From contig NZ_VXKS01000004.1 of assembly GCF_008711525.1 (NCBI RefSeq), positions 96,314-160,313 on the forward strand: 64,000 nt of DNA, read 5' to 3'. The notes below the pieces were generated by a model that worked only from the letters and a program-made list of their open reading frames with translations, was not told the origin of the DNA and searched no databases. Origin of the DNA: Cysteiniphilum sp. JM-1 (lineage in GTDB: Bacteria > Pseudomonadota > Gammaproteobacteria > Francisellales > Francisellaceae). Both the position numbers and the translations under genes were made by a program. This document shows, in pieces, positions 9,343-20,133 of this stretch (its first letter is position 1; each line of letters begins with the position of its first letter).

Positions 9343-10524
9343 ATGAATATTCCAACAATAAGTCTTAACAGCAAAATCAAAAACTTCCATACTCGACAAA
9401 TTTTCTATAGTAATGAGGTCAATCATCTAACTCCTGAGTTGCTTAACCCGCATGGCGCAGCTTTGGTTGAACAGCAAGGCAGACTAGCTCTATATAGCAA
9501 ACATCAACTTGCAGCAATTAGAATGACACGCATTAACATGGAATCGATTAATAACCACGATATTGAATATGCGCTACGACAATTCCTAGCACAACTGCAG
9601 CATGATAAACAGCAACTTTATTTTGTTCAACAAGGAGAGGCCTTTCGCTTATGCCATGGCGATCATGATGGACTCCCTGGGATTACCATTGATTGCTATA
9701 ACTCAGCTACCGTTGTCCAATCAAGCTCAGCTGCATCTGATTTACTCATGCCCTACGTTATTCAAGCATTGATAGCCCTCATGCCTGACACAGCTATTTT
9801 TGAACGAAGCACAGGGCAAATACGGGAGATCGAAAAACTAGGCAGTATTACTCAATGGCAATATTTATCTGGTGAATCAACTCAAACTACTCTGTTTGCT
9901 GGCAAGCGCATTATGTTTGATCTGATCAACGGTCAAAAAACCGGGCTTTTTCTCGACCAACGCCTAAACCTTATCGCACTACGCAACTATCTTCACAAAG
10001 GGATGACCAGCATGCTAGATATTTGCAGCTACATGGGCGCATGGAGTGTTGCCGCTGCAGATTTCATTGACCATTTTACGCTTATCGACCAAAGTAAAGC
10101 CGCCCTAGCTATGGCAAAAACCAATATTGAACAAAATCATCAAAACACAAGTAGCAGAGACATTGAGCTTGAGCATGGTGACATGTTTGAAACACTCAAA
10201 AAATTAAAAGCCGAGCAACAATACTTTGATGTCGTTGTAGCAGACCCGCCTGCTTTTGCTAAATCAAAAAAACATATTCCAGAAGCAAAACGTGCCTATC
10301 AACGCTTATTTAAATTAGCACTTTCGTGCCTGAATAAAGGCGGATTATTCATCGCTTGTAGTTGTAGTCGCCACATCGATGAGGCAACTTTCTTTGAGAT
10401 ACTTCAATCGCTTTCTTATGACTTGGTTTTGTTACACAAAGGGTACTCATCACCCTGCCACACACAGTCCATTCATGTCGATTATCACGATTATTTAAAA
10501 TGCTATATTTTTAAGCTACGCTAA
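9343..10524 (+). CDS. Class I SAM-dependent methyltransferase, RlmI/RlmKL-C-like rRNA cytosine methyltransferase
   Basis: This 393-aa protein resembles RlmI, which methylates C1962 of 23S rRNA. The N-terminal part (about 1-80) corresponds to the PUA region but is weakly conserved. The middle has EAFRLCHGDHDGLPGITID, and the catalytic half has GQKTGLFLDQR, then LDICSYMGAWSV (SAM motif I). VVADPPAFAKSKKH (motif IV) follows, then LFIACSCS with a Cys likely to act in catalysis. These match the COG1092 family. Position 2030-type RlmKL C-terminal domains share the same motifs, so the exact target base is not proven. There is no clear ribosome-binding site at the first ATG. It stands alone between divergent and convergent neighbours. 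Confidence 0.82.
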   Translation: MNIPTISLNSKIKNFHTRQIFYSNEVNHLTPELLNPHGAALVEQQGRLALYSKHQLAAIRMTRINMESINNHDIEYALRQFLAQLQHDKQQLYFVQQGEAFRLCHGDHDGLPGITIDCYNSATVVQSSSAASDLLMPYVIQALIALMPDTAIFERSTGQIREIEKLGSITQWQYLSGESTQTTLFAGKRIMFDLINGQKTGLFLDQRLNLIALRNYLHKGMTSMLDICSYMGAWSVAAADFIDHFTLIDQSKAALAMAKTNIEQNHQNTSSRDIELEHGDMFETLKKLKAEQQYFDVVVADPPAFAKSKKHIPEAKRAYQRLFKLALSCLNKGGLFIACSCSRHIDEATFFEILQSLSYDLVLLHKGYSSPCHTQSIHVDYHDYLKCYIFKLR

Positions 10525-10542
10525 CGCTGCTTATTATTTCTA

Positions 10543-11079
10543 TTATTTTTTCTCGGCAGATGCGCCTTGTTTTTTCATCTGTGCTACGACTTGATCAGTC
10601 ACATCGACTTTCAAATCAGGTGCGGCATATGCCACTGCTTGCGAGCTTAGGATTAGACTGTACTTACCTTCTTTGGCAACAGATTCGACAGCGGTATTAA
10701 AGCTTGCTTGGAAATCCTGAGCAATTTTTTGCTCTTGCTGCATCTCGCTTTGCTTAAATGCCGTCGCTTGTTGCTTAAAGCTATTCTGTTCATCAGTTAA
10801 TGCTTTTTGCTGCTTATCCAGATCAGATTTTGTCAGCGTTGGCGCATTGGTTTGTAAGGTTTGCATCTTTTCTAGCAAGCCTTGTTGCTGCTTTTGTAGC
10901 TCATCTGCTTTGGGCTGTAATTTTGTTTGTAATGCCTGAATGCTCTGTTCACCTTGCGGCACGGATTGATAAATCTCAACTGGATTAACCAAGCCTATTT
11001 TTAAGCTACTCGCATCTGCGGCAAAAGCAGCACTCGTGACCGCCATTGATGCCAAACTAATCATTGCTAATTTTTTCAT
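10543..11079 (-). CDS. skp: Periplasmic chaperone Skp (OmpH family)
   Basis: Skp is a trimeric periplasmic chaperone that carries unfolded outer-membrane proteins to BAM. The 178-aa protein has a signal peptide (cut after SAAFA), a short beta core with KIGLVNPVEIYQSVPQ, and then long charged helices rich in Lys, Gln and Glu (about 45-135) that form the tentacles. The end returns to the core strand (YSLILSSQAVAYA), as the fold requires. AAGGAGT precedes the ATG closely. It follows bamA by 59 bases in the same direction, the conserved bamA-skp order. The C-terminal lysine tail after about 165 is low complexity. Confidence 0.92.
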   Translation of the reverse strand: MKKLAMISLASMAVTSAAFAADASSLKIGLVNPVEIYQSVPQGEQSIQALQTKLQPKADELQKQQQGLLEKMQTLQTNAPTLTKSDLDKQQKALTDEQNSFKQQATAFKQSEMQQEQKIAQDFQASFNTAVESVAKEGKYSLILSSQAVAYAAPDLKVDVTDQVVAQMKKQGASAEKK

Positions 11080-11137
11080 ATTTACTCCTTAGATTTAACT
11101 AAATTTGAAATCTTATAATACTTTTCAACCCAAAAGA

Positions 11138-13540
11138 TTAGAACGTTTGCCCCAGTGTGAACTGGAAAATTTGCGTTGAATCGCCAGGCTTCTCATTCAA
11201 TGGTTTTGCCAAACTAAACGCCATGGCACCCAAAGGTGACAACCATTGGAATTCAACACCCACTGAGTAACGTAAATTAGAAAACGTTGGCGAGCTATCA
11301 CCGGCAGTTCCAGGCCAAATCACACCGCTATTTGTACCTGAATTATATGTTGGGATATTGTAAGTGTTATAAACATTACCTGCATCAAAGAACATCCCTA
11401 AACGCATATTACGACTGTCTTTCAAGCCTGGAATTGGGAACAAAATGTCCACATTCGTGTACACATTTAAGTTACCACCTATCGAGTTACCTTGCTCTGC
11501 CGGACTACCGTTTGGTGTATAGGTATCAGAAGGTCCCATACCCCCTTGAGAGAAGCCACGCACTGAGCCCCAGCCACCACCATAGAAGTTCTGGAAAAAT
11601 GGTAAATACTCAGTATCACCATAGCCATTACCATAACCCACACCCCCTTTGACTGAAAGTGTGACATCGCCAACAATTGGATGGAAGAAACCTGCAGATC
11701 CCGTGACTTTATACCACTGTAGATCACTAATTCCAGGTACTGACACAGTACCATTTAGCCCTAAGGTCGTTCCTTCTGTGGGGAAATAAGCACGGTTTGT
11801 TGAATTATGATTCCAACCCAGATTCACCGTAAATGTATTAAAGGAGGTTTGACCATCATTTTGCTTAACAAACCAATCTAAAATACTCGATGTACCTCCG
11901 GTCGGTTGTAGAACTTGCGTGTGATCAACACCACCGCCGACACTAATCGAGTCAAATGCTGATGTTGGAATACTGTAACCTAAATTCGCACCATATTGAT
12001 TTAAGCGATAGCTTGCAATTGATGTATCATCATAGTCAGTACGTGATAAATATGTACTAATTGTCTGACTTATTCCTGATTGGGTAAAATATGGATCGGT
12101 ATAAGACATATTCAAGCTTTGATAAACACTTGACAAATTCGCACCAATCGAGAATTGATTACCCGTACCTTGAATATTAGGCAACGCTAAATTACCGCCA
12201 ATCATAAAGTTATAAAGCTGTGAGTAACCAATGCTGGCACTGACCGTATTGGCACTTCTTTCTTTAATATCATAATCCATATTGACTAGATCATCAGAAC
12301 CAGGCACTGGCGTCTTTTTAACCGTTACATCTTGGACAAATGGCATTCTTTGTAATTTAATTTTTGATTGATCAATCATTGTCTGATTGTAAACACCGGA
12401 TTCAAAATACTGCATCTGACGGCGGTAAACATAATCATTGGTAACATTATTTCCTAGGAAATTAATCTGATTAATATAGACTTTTTTACCGGGGTCAATA
12501 TAAAAAGTTAACGCTACCGTTTTGTTATCTTTATCAACATTAGGCACTGGATTAACATTGGCAAAGGCATAACCTTTATCGCCCAACGCTTGTGTAATTG
12601 CCTTAGCGCTATCTAGCACTTTTTGACGTGAGAAAGTATCTCCTGCTTTAAAACTAATAAGCTTCTCAAGATCGGCTTTGGCAATAACGAACTTACCTTC
12701 TAATGATACTTTAGAGACTTTGTAAATCTCGCCTTCACTTACATCAAAGGCGATAAATGCATTTTCTTTATTCGGTGATAATGATGCCTGTTGTGAAGTC
12801 ACTTTAAAGTCCAAGTAACCATTATTCATATAGTAATTACTTAGATCTTCCGTTGAAGACTGCATATTGGTTGGCGAGTAATCCGCCTTTGAGGTAAACA
12901 GTCCCCATAAATTCCAAATTGACGGTGTTTTAAACGTGATATTATCAATAAGCTCACTTTGTGAGAATGCTTTATTGCCAATCACATTAATGCGACGTAC
13001 GGTTGCGGTTTTACCCTCAGCAATATTGATCTTTATCGCCACACGATTACGTGCTTCTTTAATCTCTTGTATATCAACCGTCGTTGAGTAATAACCCATC
13101 AACGCATATTGCATTAATAGCGATTGTTTAACTTGAAATAGAATTTCAGGGTTAGCGATATTACCAACATCAAGACCTGCCTCACGCAAGACTTTTTTCA
13201 TATCATCATTTTTAATCTTATCATTACCATCAAAATCAACCGCGCTGATTGCTGGACGCTCGGCTACTTTCACAATCAGGCTATTGCCATCTTGATACAA
13301 CTGTACATTTTTGAAAAACCCACTGCTGTAAAGCGATTTAATTGCCTCATTGGTTTCGGCTGCATCTATCGTTTCCCCTGCATGAATACCTAAATCATTC
13401 AGCACAGTTTCTTTTGAGATGCGCTCCAAGCCTTCAACTTTTATATTTTTGGCAACAAAGCTATTTTGTGCATAAGCACCAGCAAAAGGTGCGGCACCTA
13501 AAAGCGTAAGTAACAATGTTTTTTTCAATGATAAGCTCAA
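11138..13540 (-). CDS. bamA: Outer membrane protein assembly factor BamA
   Basis: BamA is the core of the BAM machine that folds and inserts beta-barrel proteins. The 800-aa protein starts with a signal peptide (to about residue 24) and has five POTRA domains to about 420. These include repeated signatures such as FKNVQLYQDG and RRQMQYFESGVYNQ. A 16-stranded barrel follows. The loop-6 VRGF motif is present (GSVRGFSQGG), and the last residue is Phe (LGQTF). It lies between dxr and skp on the same strand. The protease gene rseP, usually just upstream in other gammaproteobacteria, is absent from this position. Confidence 0.97.
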   Translation of the reverse strand: MSLSLKKTLLLTLLGAAPFAGAYAQNSFVAKNIKVEGLERISKETVLNDLGIHAGETIDAAETNEAIKSLYSSGFFKNVQLYQDGNSLIVKVAERPAISAVDFDGNDKIKNDDMKKVLREAGLDVGNIANPEILFQVKQSLLMQYALMGYYSTTVDIQEIKEARNRVAIKINIAEGKTATVRRINVIGNKAFSQSELIDNITFKTPSIWNLWGLFTSKADYSPTNMQSSTEDLSNYYMNNGYLDFKVTSQQASLSPNKENAFIAFDVSEGEIYKVSKVSLEGKFVIAKADLEKLISFKAGDTFSRQKVLDSAKAITQALGDKGYAFANVNPVPNVDKDNKTVALTFYIDPGKKVYINQINFLGNNVTNDYVYRRQMQYFESGVYNQTMIDQSKIKLQRMPFVQDVTVKKTPVPGSDDLVNMDYDIKERSANTVSASIGYSQLYNFMIGGNLALPNIQGTGNQFSIGANLSSVYQSLNMSYTDPYFTQSGISQTISTYLSRTDYDDTSIASYRLNQYGANLGYSIPTSAFDSISVGGGVDHTQVLQPTGGTSSILDWFVKQNDGQTSFNTFTVNLGWNHNSTNRAYFPTEGTTLGLNGTVSVPGISDLQWYKVTGSAGFFHPIVGDVTLSVKGGVGYGNGYGDTEYLPFFQNFYGGGWGSVRGFSQGGMGPSDTYTPNGSPAEQGNSIGGNLNVYTNVDILFPIPGLKDSRNMRLGMFFDAGNVYNTYNIPTYNSGTNSGVIWPGTAGDSSPTFSNLRYSVGVEFQWLSPLGAMAFSLAKPLNEKPGDSTQIFQFTLGQTF

Positions 13541-13570
13541 GCTAATCTTCCTTCATTTAAATTATTTTAT

Positions 13571-14749
13571 TCAATCTTTATCTGTATTTAAAAGCACTGA
13601 AACATGCCTACGCGCCTTTAAATCAATAGCGACAACATCATCAATGGTTTCAGGTTTATTCAATTTTAATTCTTGCAAAACTCGTTCAATATACTCGATT
13701 ATTTCCAAATATTGTATTTTTTCCGCCAAAAAAGCCTCAACCAGCACCTCATTGGCAGCATTTAACACAATTGTTGCAGCATAATCTTGACGTTTTAGCA
13801 TGTCATACACCAATGGAATAAGTGCAAAACGCTGCCCATCCAGTGCATTAAAACTTAATGGTTTAGCAGTGAAATCAAGCTTTGGCACATTGATTTTGTG
13901 CCTTTGTGGATAATACATCGCATAACCAATCGGGGTTTTCATATCTGGGGACCCCATCTGCGCGATAAAACTACCGTCATGATATTCAACCATCGAGTGC
14001 ACAATACTTTGTGGATGAATCAATACTTCAATTTTTTCGACTGGCACTTGAAATAACCAATAGGCCTCGATAACCTCTAGCGCTTTGTTCATCATCGTTG
14101 ACGAATCAACGGATATCTTGCGCCCCATCTGCCAGTTTGGATGTGCGCAAGCCTCATCTGGCGTGATATCTTTAAGCTCATCCAGAGACTTTTCGCGAAA
14201 AGGGCCGCCTGAGGCCGTTAAAATAATTCTGGAAATTGCCTGTTGATCATAATGCTTATCTTGATCAGGCAAACATTGAAAAATCGCGTTGTGCTCACTA
14301 TCCACAGGCAATATCATCGCACCAGATTGTGTTGCTGCACGCATGAAAATCTCACCCGCAGTGACCAATGCTTCTTTGTTCGCCAATAAAATGGTTTTGC
14401 CTTTATTCACTGCTGCAAACGTTGGCGCCAATCCTGCAATACCAACAATGGCAGCCATAACCATATCAACTTTCTCGGCACTAGCTACAGAAACAAGCGC
14501 CTCTTTGCCATATAGCACTATCGTTTGACAATCTAAAGCTTTAAGATCATTGCTAAGCTTATTTGCTAAGCTTTCATCTGCAACCACAGCATAGCGTGGC
14601 GAAAATTTAAGGCATTGCTGATATAACAGCTCGATATTACGATATGCAGTCAATGCATAAACTTCAAAATCAGCAGGATTATCGCGAATAATCTCTAGCG
14701 TATTAACACCAATTGATCCTGTCGCCCCCAAAATCGTGATGACTTTCAC
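13571..14749 (-). CDS. dxr: 1-deoxy-D-xylulose 5-phosphate reductoisomerase
   Basis: Dxr converts DXP to MEP with NADPH in the non-mevalonate isoprenoid pathway. The 392-aa protein shows the NADPH motif GATGSIGVNTL, the metal/substrate region PVDSEHNAIFQCL, ASGGPF, HPNWQMGRKISVDSST and HPQSIVHSMVE. The flexible-loop Trp and the catalytic acidic residues are therefore in place. It starts three bases after the gyrA stop, so it is transcribed with gyrA, and bamA starts 30 bases downstream. ispF of the same pathway lies at 44.4 kb. The length is normal (E. coli 398). Confidence 0.97.
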   Translation of the reverse strand: MKVITILGATGSIGVNTLEIIRDNPADFEVYALTAYRNIELLYQQCLKFSPRYAVVADESLANKLSNDLKALDCQTIVLYGKEALVSVASAEKVDMVMAAIVGIAGLAPTFAAVNKGKTILLANKEALVTAGEIFMRAATQSGAMILPVDSEHNAIFQCLPDQDKHYDQQAISRIILTASGGPFREKSLDELKDITPDEACAHPNWQMGRKISVDSSTMMNKALEVIEAYWLFQVPVEKIEVLIHPQSIVHSMVEYHDGSFIAQMGSPDMKTPIGYAMYYPQRHKINVPKLDFTAKPLSFNALDGQRFALIPLVYDMLKRQDYAATIVLNAANEVLVEAFLAEKIQYLEIIEYIERVLQELKLNKPETIDDVVAIDLKARRHVSVLLNTDKD

Positions 14750-14752
14750 GAA

Positions 14753-17404
14753 TTACTCCAGCTCACTGTCATCTTCGTTATTTTGCTCACCCTGTTCTAG
14801 CGCGTCATCTGCTATTGTGGCGTCATTTGTTTCATTATTGAGCACTTCATCATCAAAATCTTCTTCAGACTCATCCTCGCCAACGACTTGTACTGAGACC
14901 AGTTTTTCATCTGACTTCAAGTTGATCAACTTAACACCTTGAGCTGAACGACCTGTTTCACGCACTTCACGTACACGTGTTCTAATGAGCACACCTTGAT
15001 CGGTCATTAGCATAATGTCATCTGTTTCTTCAACAAGTCCTGCTGCAACCACAAGACCATTACGGTCAGATGTCGAGATTGAAATCACCCCCTGCGAACC
15101 ACGCGCCGTCTTGCGATACTCAGCAACTGGGGTGCGTTTGCCATAACCATTTTCAGTTGCCGTTAACACCACACCGTGATCAGGCTCGGTAACAATCACG
15201 CCAACAATCGTTTGATCTTCTTGAATGCGCATGCCTCTGACACCGCGCGCGGTTCTACCCACAGCGCGCACGTCCTCTTCGTTAAAGCGAATGGCTTTAC
15301 CGGCATTTGAGAACATCATAATCTCTTGCTGACCATTGGTTAAATGCACATGCAATAACTCATCACCCTCATCAAGGGTTAAGGCATAAATGCCGCCCTT
15401 GCGCGGACGCGAAAAGGCGGTTAGATCAACTTTTTTAACCGTTGCTTGCTTGGTTGCCATAAAGACATTCCAACCTTCAGTAAACTCGGATACCGCCAAC
15501 ATAGCCGTAATGCGCTCACCTTGTTCTAATGGAAACACATTATTAATTGGTCTGCCTTTGGCAGCACGCCCTGCTTGCGGGAATTCATAGACTTTGCTCC
15601 AGTATATTTTACCCAAGCTTGAAAAACACAACATCATGGCGTGTGTCGAGGCAATTTGCAGTTTATAAACAAAGTCCTCTTCCTTCATTTGCGTCGAGGA
15701 TTTACCACGCCCACCACGTTTTTGCGCATTATAATCTTTCAATGGCTGCGCTTTGACATAACCATCATATGAAAGTGTAACCACCATCGATTCTTCAGTA
15801 ATTAAATCTTCGTAACCTAAATCAAGCTGAGAGGCAATAATCTCTGAGCGACGCGCATCACCGAACTGTGCTTTCACCTCTTGCAGTTCTTCACAGATCA
15901 CTTCAAGCAAGCGTTTAATATCTTTTAAAATCGCGATCAACTCTTCGATACGCAGAAGTAACGCTTTAAATTCATCAAGAATCTTATCCTGTTCTAAGCC
16001 TGTCAAGCGATGCAAGCGAAGCTCTAAAATCGCATCAACCTGCGCTTGTGACAGGAAATATTCATCATTGTGTAAACCGTAATGTGATGCCAAGCCATCA
16101 ATGCGATAAAGTCCTTGATCAACCCCTTCAAGCATTTGTCCGACAAGTTTACCAGACCATGAACGAGCTAACAGTGCTTCTTTAGCTTCAGCTGGTGTTT
16201 TAGACGCTTTAATCAATGCGATCATTTCATCAATATTTGATAAGGCAATCGCTAAACCTTCTAAAAGATGCGCACGCTCGCGCGCTTTACGCAATTCAAA
16301 AATCGTGCGGCGCGTTACCACTTCTTTACGATGACGAATAAAGGCTTCAATCACTTCTTTTAAATTTAACAACTTCGGCTGACTGTCAACCAAAGCAACC
16401 ATATTGACACCGAAGCTTAACTGCATTTGTGTTTGTGCATATAGGTTATTTAATAGCACTTCAGCCATTTCGCCACGCTTAACATCGACAACAATACGCA
16501 TACCATCCTTATCGGACTCATCACGTAGCTCAGAAATACCTTCGATTTTTTTGTCTTTAACCAGTTCGGCAATTTTCTCAATTAAACGCGCTTTATTTAC
16601 CTGATATGGGATTTCAGTAACAATAATCTGCTCTCGATCAGTTTTCTTATCGGTTTCAATCGATGCTTTAGCGCGCATAATAACACGCCCCCTGCCCGTC
16701 TTATACGCATCAACAATGCCGGCACGTCCATTGATATAAGCACCCGTTGGAAAATCAGGTCCTGGAATATACTCCATCAATTCTTCAATGCTTAACTCAG
16801 GGTTTTCAATGAGTGCAATCACACCATCAATGACTTCATTTAAATTGTGTGGCGGAATATTTGTTGCCATCCCCACCGCAATACCGGATGAACCGTTGAC
16901 CAACAGGTTAGGTATACGCGTTGGTAACACATCCGGAATCATCTCGGTTTCGTCATAGTTTGGCGAGAAGTTAACCGTTTCTTTATCGATATCGATTAAT
17001 AGTGAATGCGCCATCTTTGACATGCGCACTTCGGTGTAACGCATTGCCGCAGGTGAGTCGCCATCAACCGAACCAAAGTTACCCTGACCGTCAACTAGCA
17101 TATAACGCAATGAAAACGGCTGCGCCATACGCACAATCGTGTCATAAACAGCCGTATCACCATGCGGATGATACTTACCAATCACGTCCCCAACAACACG
17201 TGCTGATTTCTTATAAGGCTTATTAAAGTCATTTCCTAATTCTTTCATCGCAAAAAGAACGCGTCGATGCACAGGCTTTAAGCCATCACGCACATCAGGA
17301 AGCGCACGTCCAACGATGACGCTCATTGCATAATCAAGATATGATTGCTTTAATTCCTGCTCGATATTAACCGGAAAAACTTCATTGGCAAATTGTGTGG
17401 TCAT
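14753..17404 (-). CDS. gyrA: DNA gyrase subunit A
   Basis: GyrA is the cutting and rejoining subunit of gyrase, which introduces negative supercoils. The 883-aa protein has the breakage-reunion domain with the catalytic Tyr in [11 protein letters not shown], and a coiled-coil gate. A six-bladed C-terminal wrapping domain with the GyrA box QKRGGRG follows, then a long acidic tail from about residue 840. In the quinolone region the residue matching E. coli Ser83 is Thr (T84 in [10 protein letters not shown]), and the Asp87 equivalent is kept. Thr is natural in several gammaproteobacteria, so I do not read it as acquired resistance. dxr follows at three bases. An MFS gene is divergent upstream. 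Confidence 0.98.
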   Translation of the reverse strand: MTTQFANEVFPVNIEQELKQSYLDYAMSVIVGRALPDVRDGLKPVHRRVLFAMKELGNDFNKPYKKSARVVGDVIGKYHPHGDTAVYDTIVRMAQPFSLRYMLVDGQGNFGSVDGDSPAAMRYTEVRMSKMAHSLLIDIDKETVNFSPNYDETEMIPDVLPTRIPNLLVNGSSGIAVGMATNIPPHNLNEVIDGVIALIENPELSIEELMEYIPGPDFPTGAYINGRAGIVDAYKTGRGRVIMRAKASIETDKKTDREQIIVTEIPYQVNKARLIEKIAELVKDKKIEGISELRDESDKDGMRIVVDVKRGEMAEVLLNNLYAQTQMQLSFGVNMVALVDSQPKLLNLKEVIEAFIRHRKEVVTRRTIFELRKARERAHLLEGLAIALSNIDEMIALIKASKTPAEAKEALLARSWSGKLVGQMLEGVDQGLYRIDGLASHYGLHNDEYFLSQAQVDAILELRLHRLTGLEQDKILDEFKALLLRIEELIAILKDIKRLLEVICEELQEVKAQFGDARRSEIIASQLDLGYEDLITEESMVVTLSYDGYVKAQPLKDYNAQKRGGRGKSSTQMKEEDFVYKLQIASTHAMMLCFSSLGKIYWSKVYEFPQAGRAAKGRPINNVFPLEQGERITAMLAVSEFTEGWNVFMATKQATVKKVDLTAFSRPRKGGIYALTLDEGDELLHVHLTNGQQEIMMFSNAGKAIRFNEEDVRAVGRTARGVRGMRIQEDQTIVGVIVTEPDHGVVLTATENGYGKRTPVAEYRKTARGSQGVISISTSDRNGLVVAAGLVEETDDIMLMTDQGVLIRTRVREVRETGRSAQGVKLINLKSDEKLVSVQVVGEDESEEDFDDEVLNNETNDATIADDALEQGEQNNEDDSELE

Positions 17405-17560
17405 AAGGATATAAACGCTTCAAATATTCTAAAAACTGGCACGAATTATAACATACTCGCCACAGCACAGAAACAGGATTCTCCAGCATATGAAGTAAAT
17501 ATTTCTAAGTTTAAAAACGTCATGCTACAATGTTGTTTGCATAACAACACTCTCTACGCA

Positions 17561-18781
17561 ATGGCAAGTAATATGAGCAGCAAAATAAATATGAAACCTG
17601 AAAACTACGTTTACTTTTTTGCCATTTTCCTCGTGGGCGTTTATGTCTGCGCTTATGATATGTATATCTCAGCGCTGCCATTGCTACAAAATGACTTTGC
17701 GGTGAATGTTGGACAAAGCCAGTTAACACTGACCTTATTTGTTATTGCAGGTGCGATCTTCGCGATTCCAGCGGGTCTTATCAGTGATCGTTTTGGACGC
17801 AAGAAAACACTGATTCTTTATTGTTTAATCGTCATTATTGGCAGCATTGTGTGCCTGTTATCGCAAAGCATCTTTGCCTTTTATATCGGGCGAATACTGC
17901 AAGGCATTGGCGCTTCTGGTTTGTATATTCTTGCCGTTGCTTTACCCAAGGATATGCTAACGGGTAATACCTATGTTAAGACCTGGCAGAGCTTAACACT
18001 TTTGTTTTATTTAGCGCCCTCACTTGCTGGCTTCATCGGTGGCTATATCGTCTATTACGGAGGTTGGGAATGGGTTTTTAATGGTGTTGTTTTGGTGGCA
18101 CTGCTCGCTCTTATCTTGATTACTATTTACTTCAAAGAGATACCAACCGCAACCACTGGAGTCAAAACTTCAAGTCGCAAAAAATTCTTTAGCATTGCCA
18201 GCAACACGCAATTCTTAAGCTACTGCTATATCACGTCAGTGGCATGGGCGGGCATGTCGGTTTTTTACATCTGCACGCCTTATATTGTGATCACAACGCT
18301 TGGCTTTAATACAATTGTCTATGGTTGGTTATCCTTTTTATTGATCTTCTTTGGCGCCTTAGCACGTTGGATTAACATTCGCTGGCTTAATGGCTTGATA
18401 AGCTACGAGCAAAGCGCTTACAGCTTCTCTTTTGTTGCTGTATTGAGCGGCATATTATTTATCAGCGCTTATTTTCTACCGGCACATTACGCCATTTACT
18501 TGATTGGTCTAAGTGCGATTTTATTTGGCTTTTCCTCAGCACTTGTGAGCGTAAACACATCAACGATGGCGTTTTTGCTGATTGACAAGAACCATAGTGC
18601 TGTTGCTTCATCAATCTATGGACTCACCATTGATCTTATTGTCGCGTTATCGCTTATCTTTGCTAATTTAATGCGCGCTAACTTAATTCTCCTAGGTGCA
18701 ATGATTGCTGTGTTTTACGTCATTGCTATTATGCTGCTGATGAAATTCAAAGAACCCACAGCTGCCAAAATTCGCGTTTAG
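17561..18781 (+). CDS. MFS drug-efflux transporter, Bcr/CflA type
   Basis: The product is a 12-helix major-facilitator transporter, 406 aa from the ATG at 17561. Helix 1 contains CAYDMYISALPLL, typical of Bcr/CflA proteins. The loop between helices 2 and 3 has the MFS motif A (GLISDRFGRKK), and helix 5 has a glycine-rich antiporter-like stretch (SLAGFIGGYI). The open frame reaches back into gyrA (17393), but those residues are not membrane-protein-like. A TACAAT at 17526-17531 may be the -10, which favours starts at 17561 or 17573. No good ribosome-binding site helps choose. The substrate is unknown; the family exports chloramphenicol-, bicyclomycin- or sulfonamide-like compounds. Confidence 0.82.
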   Translation: MASNMSSKINMKPENYVYFFAIFLVGVYVCAYDMYISALPLLQNDFAVNVGQSQLTLTLFVIAGAIFAIPAGLISDRFGRKKTLILYCLIVIIGSIVCLLSQSIFAFYIGRILQGIGASGLYILAVALPKDMLTGNTYVKTWQSLTLLFYLAPSLAGFIGGYIVYYGGWEWVFNGVVLVALLALILITIYFKEIPTATTGVKTSSRKKFFSIASNTQFLSYCYITSVAWAGMSVFYICTPYIVITTLGFNTIVYGWLSFLLIFFGALARWINIRWLNGLISYEQSAYSFSFVAVLSGILFISAYFLPAHYAIYLIGLSAILFGFSSALVSVNTSTMAFLLIDKNHSAVASSIYGLTIDLIVALSLIFANLMRANLILLGAMIAVFYVIAIMLLMKFKEPTAAKIRV

Positions 18782-18860
18782 TGATCTAGAACTTTCCATC
18801 TAAAGATAATTTACATACAATAAGCGCACTTTTCTAAGTTAATAAACACGGAATCATCTA

Positions 18861-20132
18861 ATGTCTAAAATCCAAGCCGTGCGTGGCATGAATGATATTT
18901 TACCGAGCGATATTTACAAATGGCACTTTTTTGAAAACGCCATAAAACAAACCTTACACAACTATGGTTATCAGGAAATTCGCCTGCCTATCGTTGAAAA
19001 AAGTGAATTATTTCATCGTGGCGTTGGCGCAGGCACGGATATCGTTGAAAAAGAAACCTATGATTTTAACGATCGCAATGATGAAGCATTGACTTTAAGA
19101 CCTGAAGGCACTGCAGGCTGCGTGCGTGCGATGATTGAACATGGGCTTTTACGTAATCAAATCCAAAAGGTGTGGTATACAGGTGCTATGTTTCGCTATG
19201 AGCGTCCGCAAAAAGGACGCTATCGCCAATTTTATCAACTGGGTGTTGAGGTATATGGCAATAGTCATATTGCTCAAGATGCTGAAGTGTTAAGCTTGTC
19301 ATGGCAACTATGGCAAGCCTTGGGGCTTGATACACATGTTACACTTGAGCTTAACAACCTAGGCAGTGGTCAAAATCGTGCTGATTATGTCAATGCATTG
19401 GTTGATTATCTGACACCACTTAAAGATCAATTGGATGAAGACTCACAGCGTAGACTAGGTAAAAACCCACTGCGCATTCTTGATAGCAAAAATGAAAACA
19501 CGCAACGACTGTTGGATAATGCACCTAACCTGCATGATTTTCTTGATCAAGATATTAAAAAAGACTTTGAAGCACTTACTAAGTATCTAAGTACACTAAA
19601 CATCCCTTACAAAATCAACTCGCGATTGGTTCGTGGGATTGATTATTACTGTAATACCGTATTTGAATGGGTCACAGACAAGCTAGGCGCACAAGGCACC
19701 ATTTGCGCTGGTGGACGCTATGATTCACTTGTTAGTGATTTGCAAGGTCCTGAAACACCTGCTGTTGGTTTTGCTATGGGCATTGAACGTATTATTTTGC
19801 TGTTAGAAACCCTTGATCTTATCCCCGAAGCTACACAAACTGCAGATATTTATGTAATCAGCGATGAGTCATCAATCTTTAAATCCATGCCAATGATCGA
19901 AACCCTACGTAAGTCCTTGCCTCACCTAACCATTGAACAAAACACCTCGCTAGGTAGCTTTAAATCACAATTTAAAAAGGCTGATAAGTCAGGGGCAGCA
20001 TTAGCATTGGTAATCGCTGAAGATGAAGTTAATAACAACACCTGTGTAATCAAGTTCTTACGTGAAGATAAAGAACAAGTGACCATACCGCAAGCTGAAC
20101 TGGCTTCGTACATTCAAAGCCATTACGCCTAG
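18861..20132 (+). CDS. hisS: Histidyl-tRNA synthetase
   Basis: HisS charges tRNA-His. The 423-aa class II synthetase begins IQAVRGMNDILP. It has motif 2 (MFRYERPQKGRYRQFYQLGVE), the histidine-specific LVRGIDYYCNTVFEW (HisA motif), the GGRYDSLV loop and motif 3 (AVGFAMGIERI). The C-terminal anticodon domain spans about 325-423. A TACAAT box lies about 45 bases upstream. The DUF188 gene starts two bases after the stop. In E. coli hisS is followed by yfgM and bamB; those are not here, so the downstream linkage is different. Confidence 0.97.
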   Translation: MSKIQAVRGMNDILPSDIYKWHFFENAIKQTLHNYGYQEIRLPIVEKSELFHRGVGAGTDIVEKETYDFNDRNDEALTLRPEGTAGCVRAMIEHGLLRNQIQKVWYTGAMFRYERPQKGRYRQFYQLGVEVYGNSHIAQDAEVLSLSWQLWQALGLDTHVTLELNNLGSGQNRADYVNALVDYLTPLKDQLDEDSQRRLGKNPLRILDSKNENTQRLLDNAPNLHDFLDQDIKKDFEALTKYLSTLNIPYKINSRLVRGIDYYCNTVFEWVTDKLGAQGTICAGGRYDSLVSDLQGPETPAVGFAMGIERIILLLETLDLIPEATQTADIYVISDESSIFKSMPMIETLRKSLPHLTIEQNTSLGSFKSQFKKADKSGAALALVIAEDEVNNNTCVIKFLREDKEQVTIPQAELASYIQSHYA

Positions 20133-20133
20133 T

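Noticed and set aside
16900..17200. Quinolone-resistance mutation in GyrA (Thr at the Ser83 position)
   Set aside because: Thr is the natural residue at this place in several gammaproteobacteria, and Asp at the 87 position is intact.
16404..17226. Opposite-strand open frames inside gyrA
   Set aside because: They are shadows of a strongly conserved gene, without starts, ribosome-binding sites or family features. The same applies to similar frames across glnA, bamA, prlC, uvrB, spoT and others.
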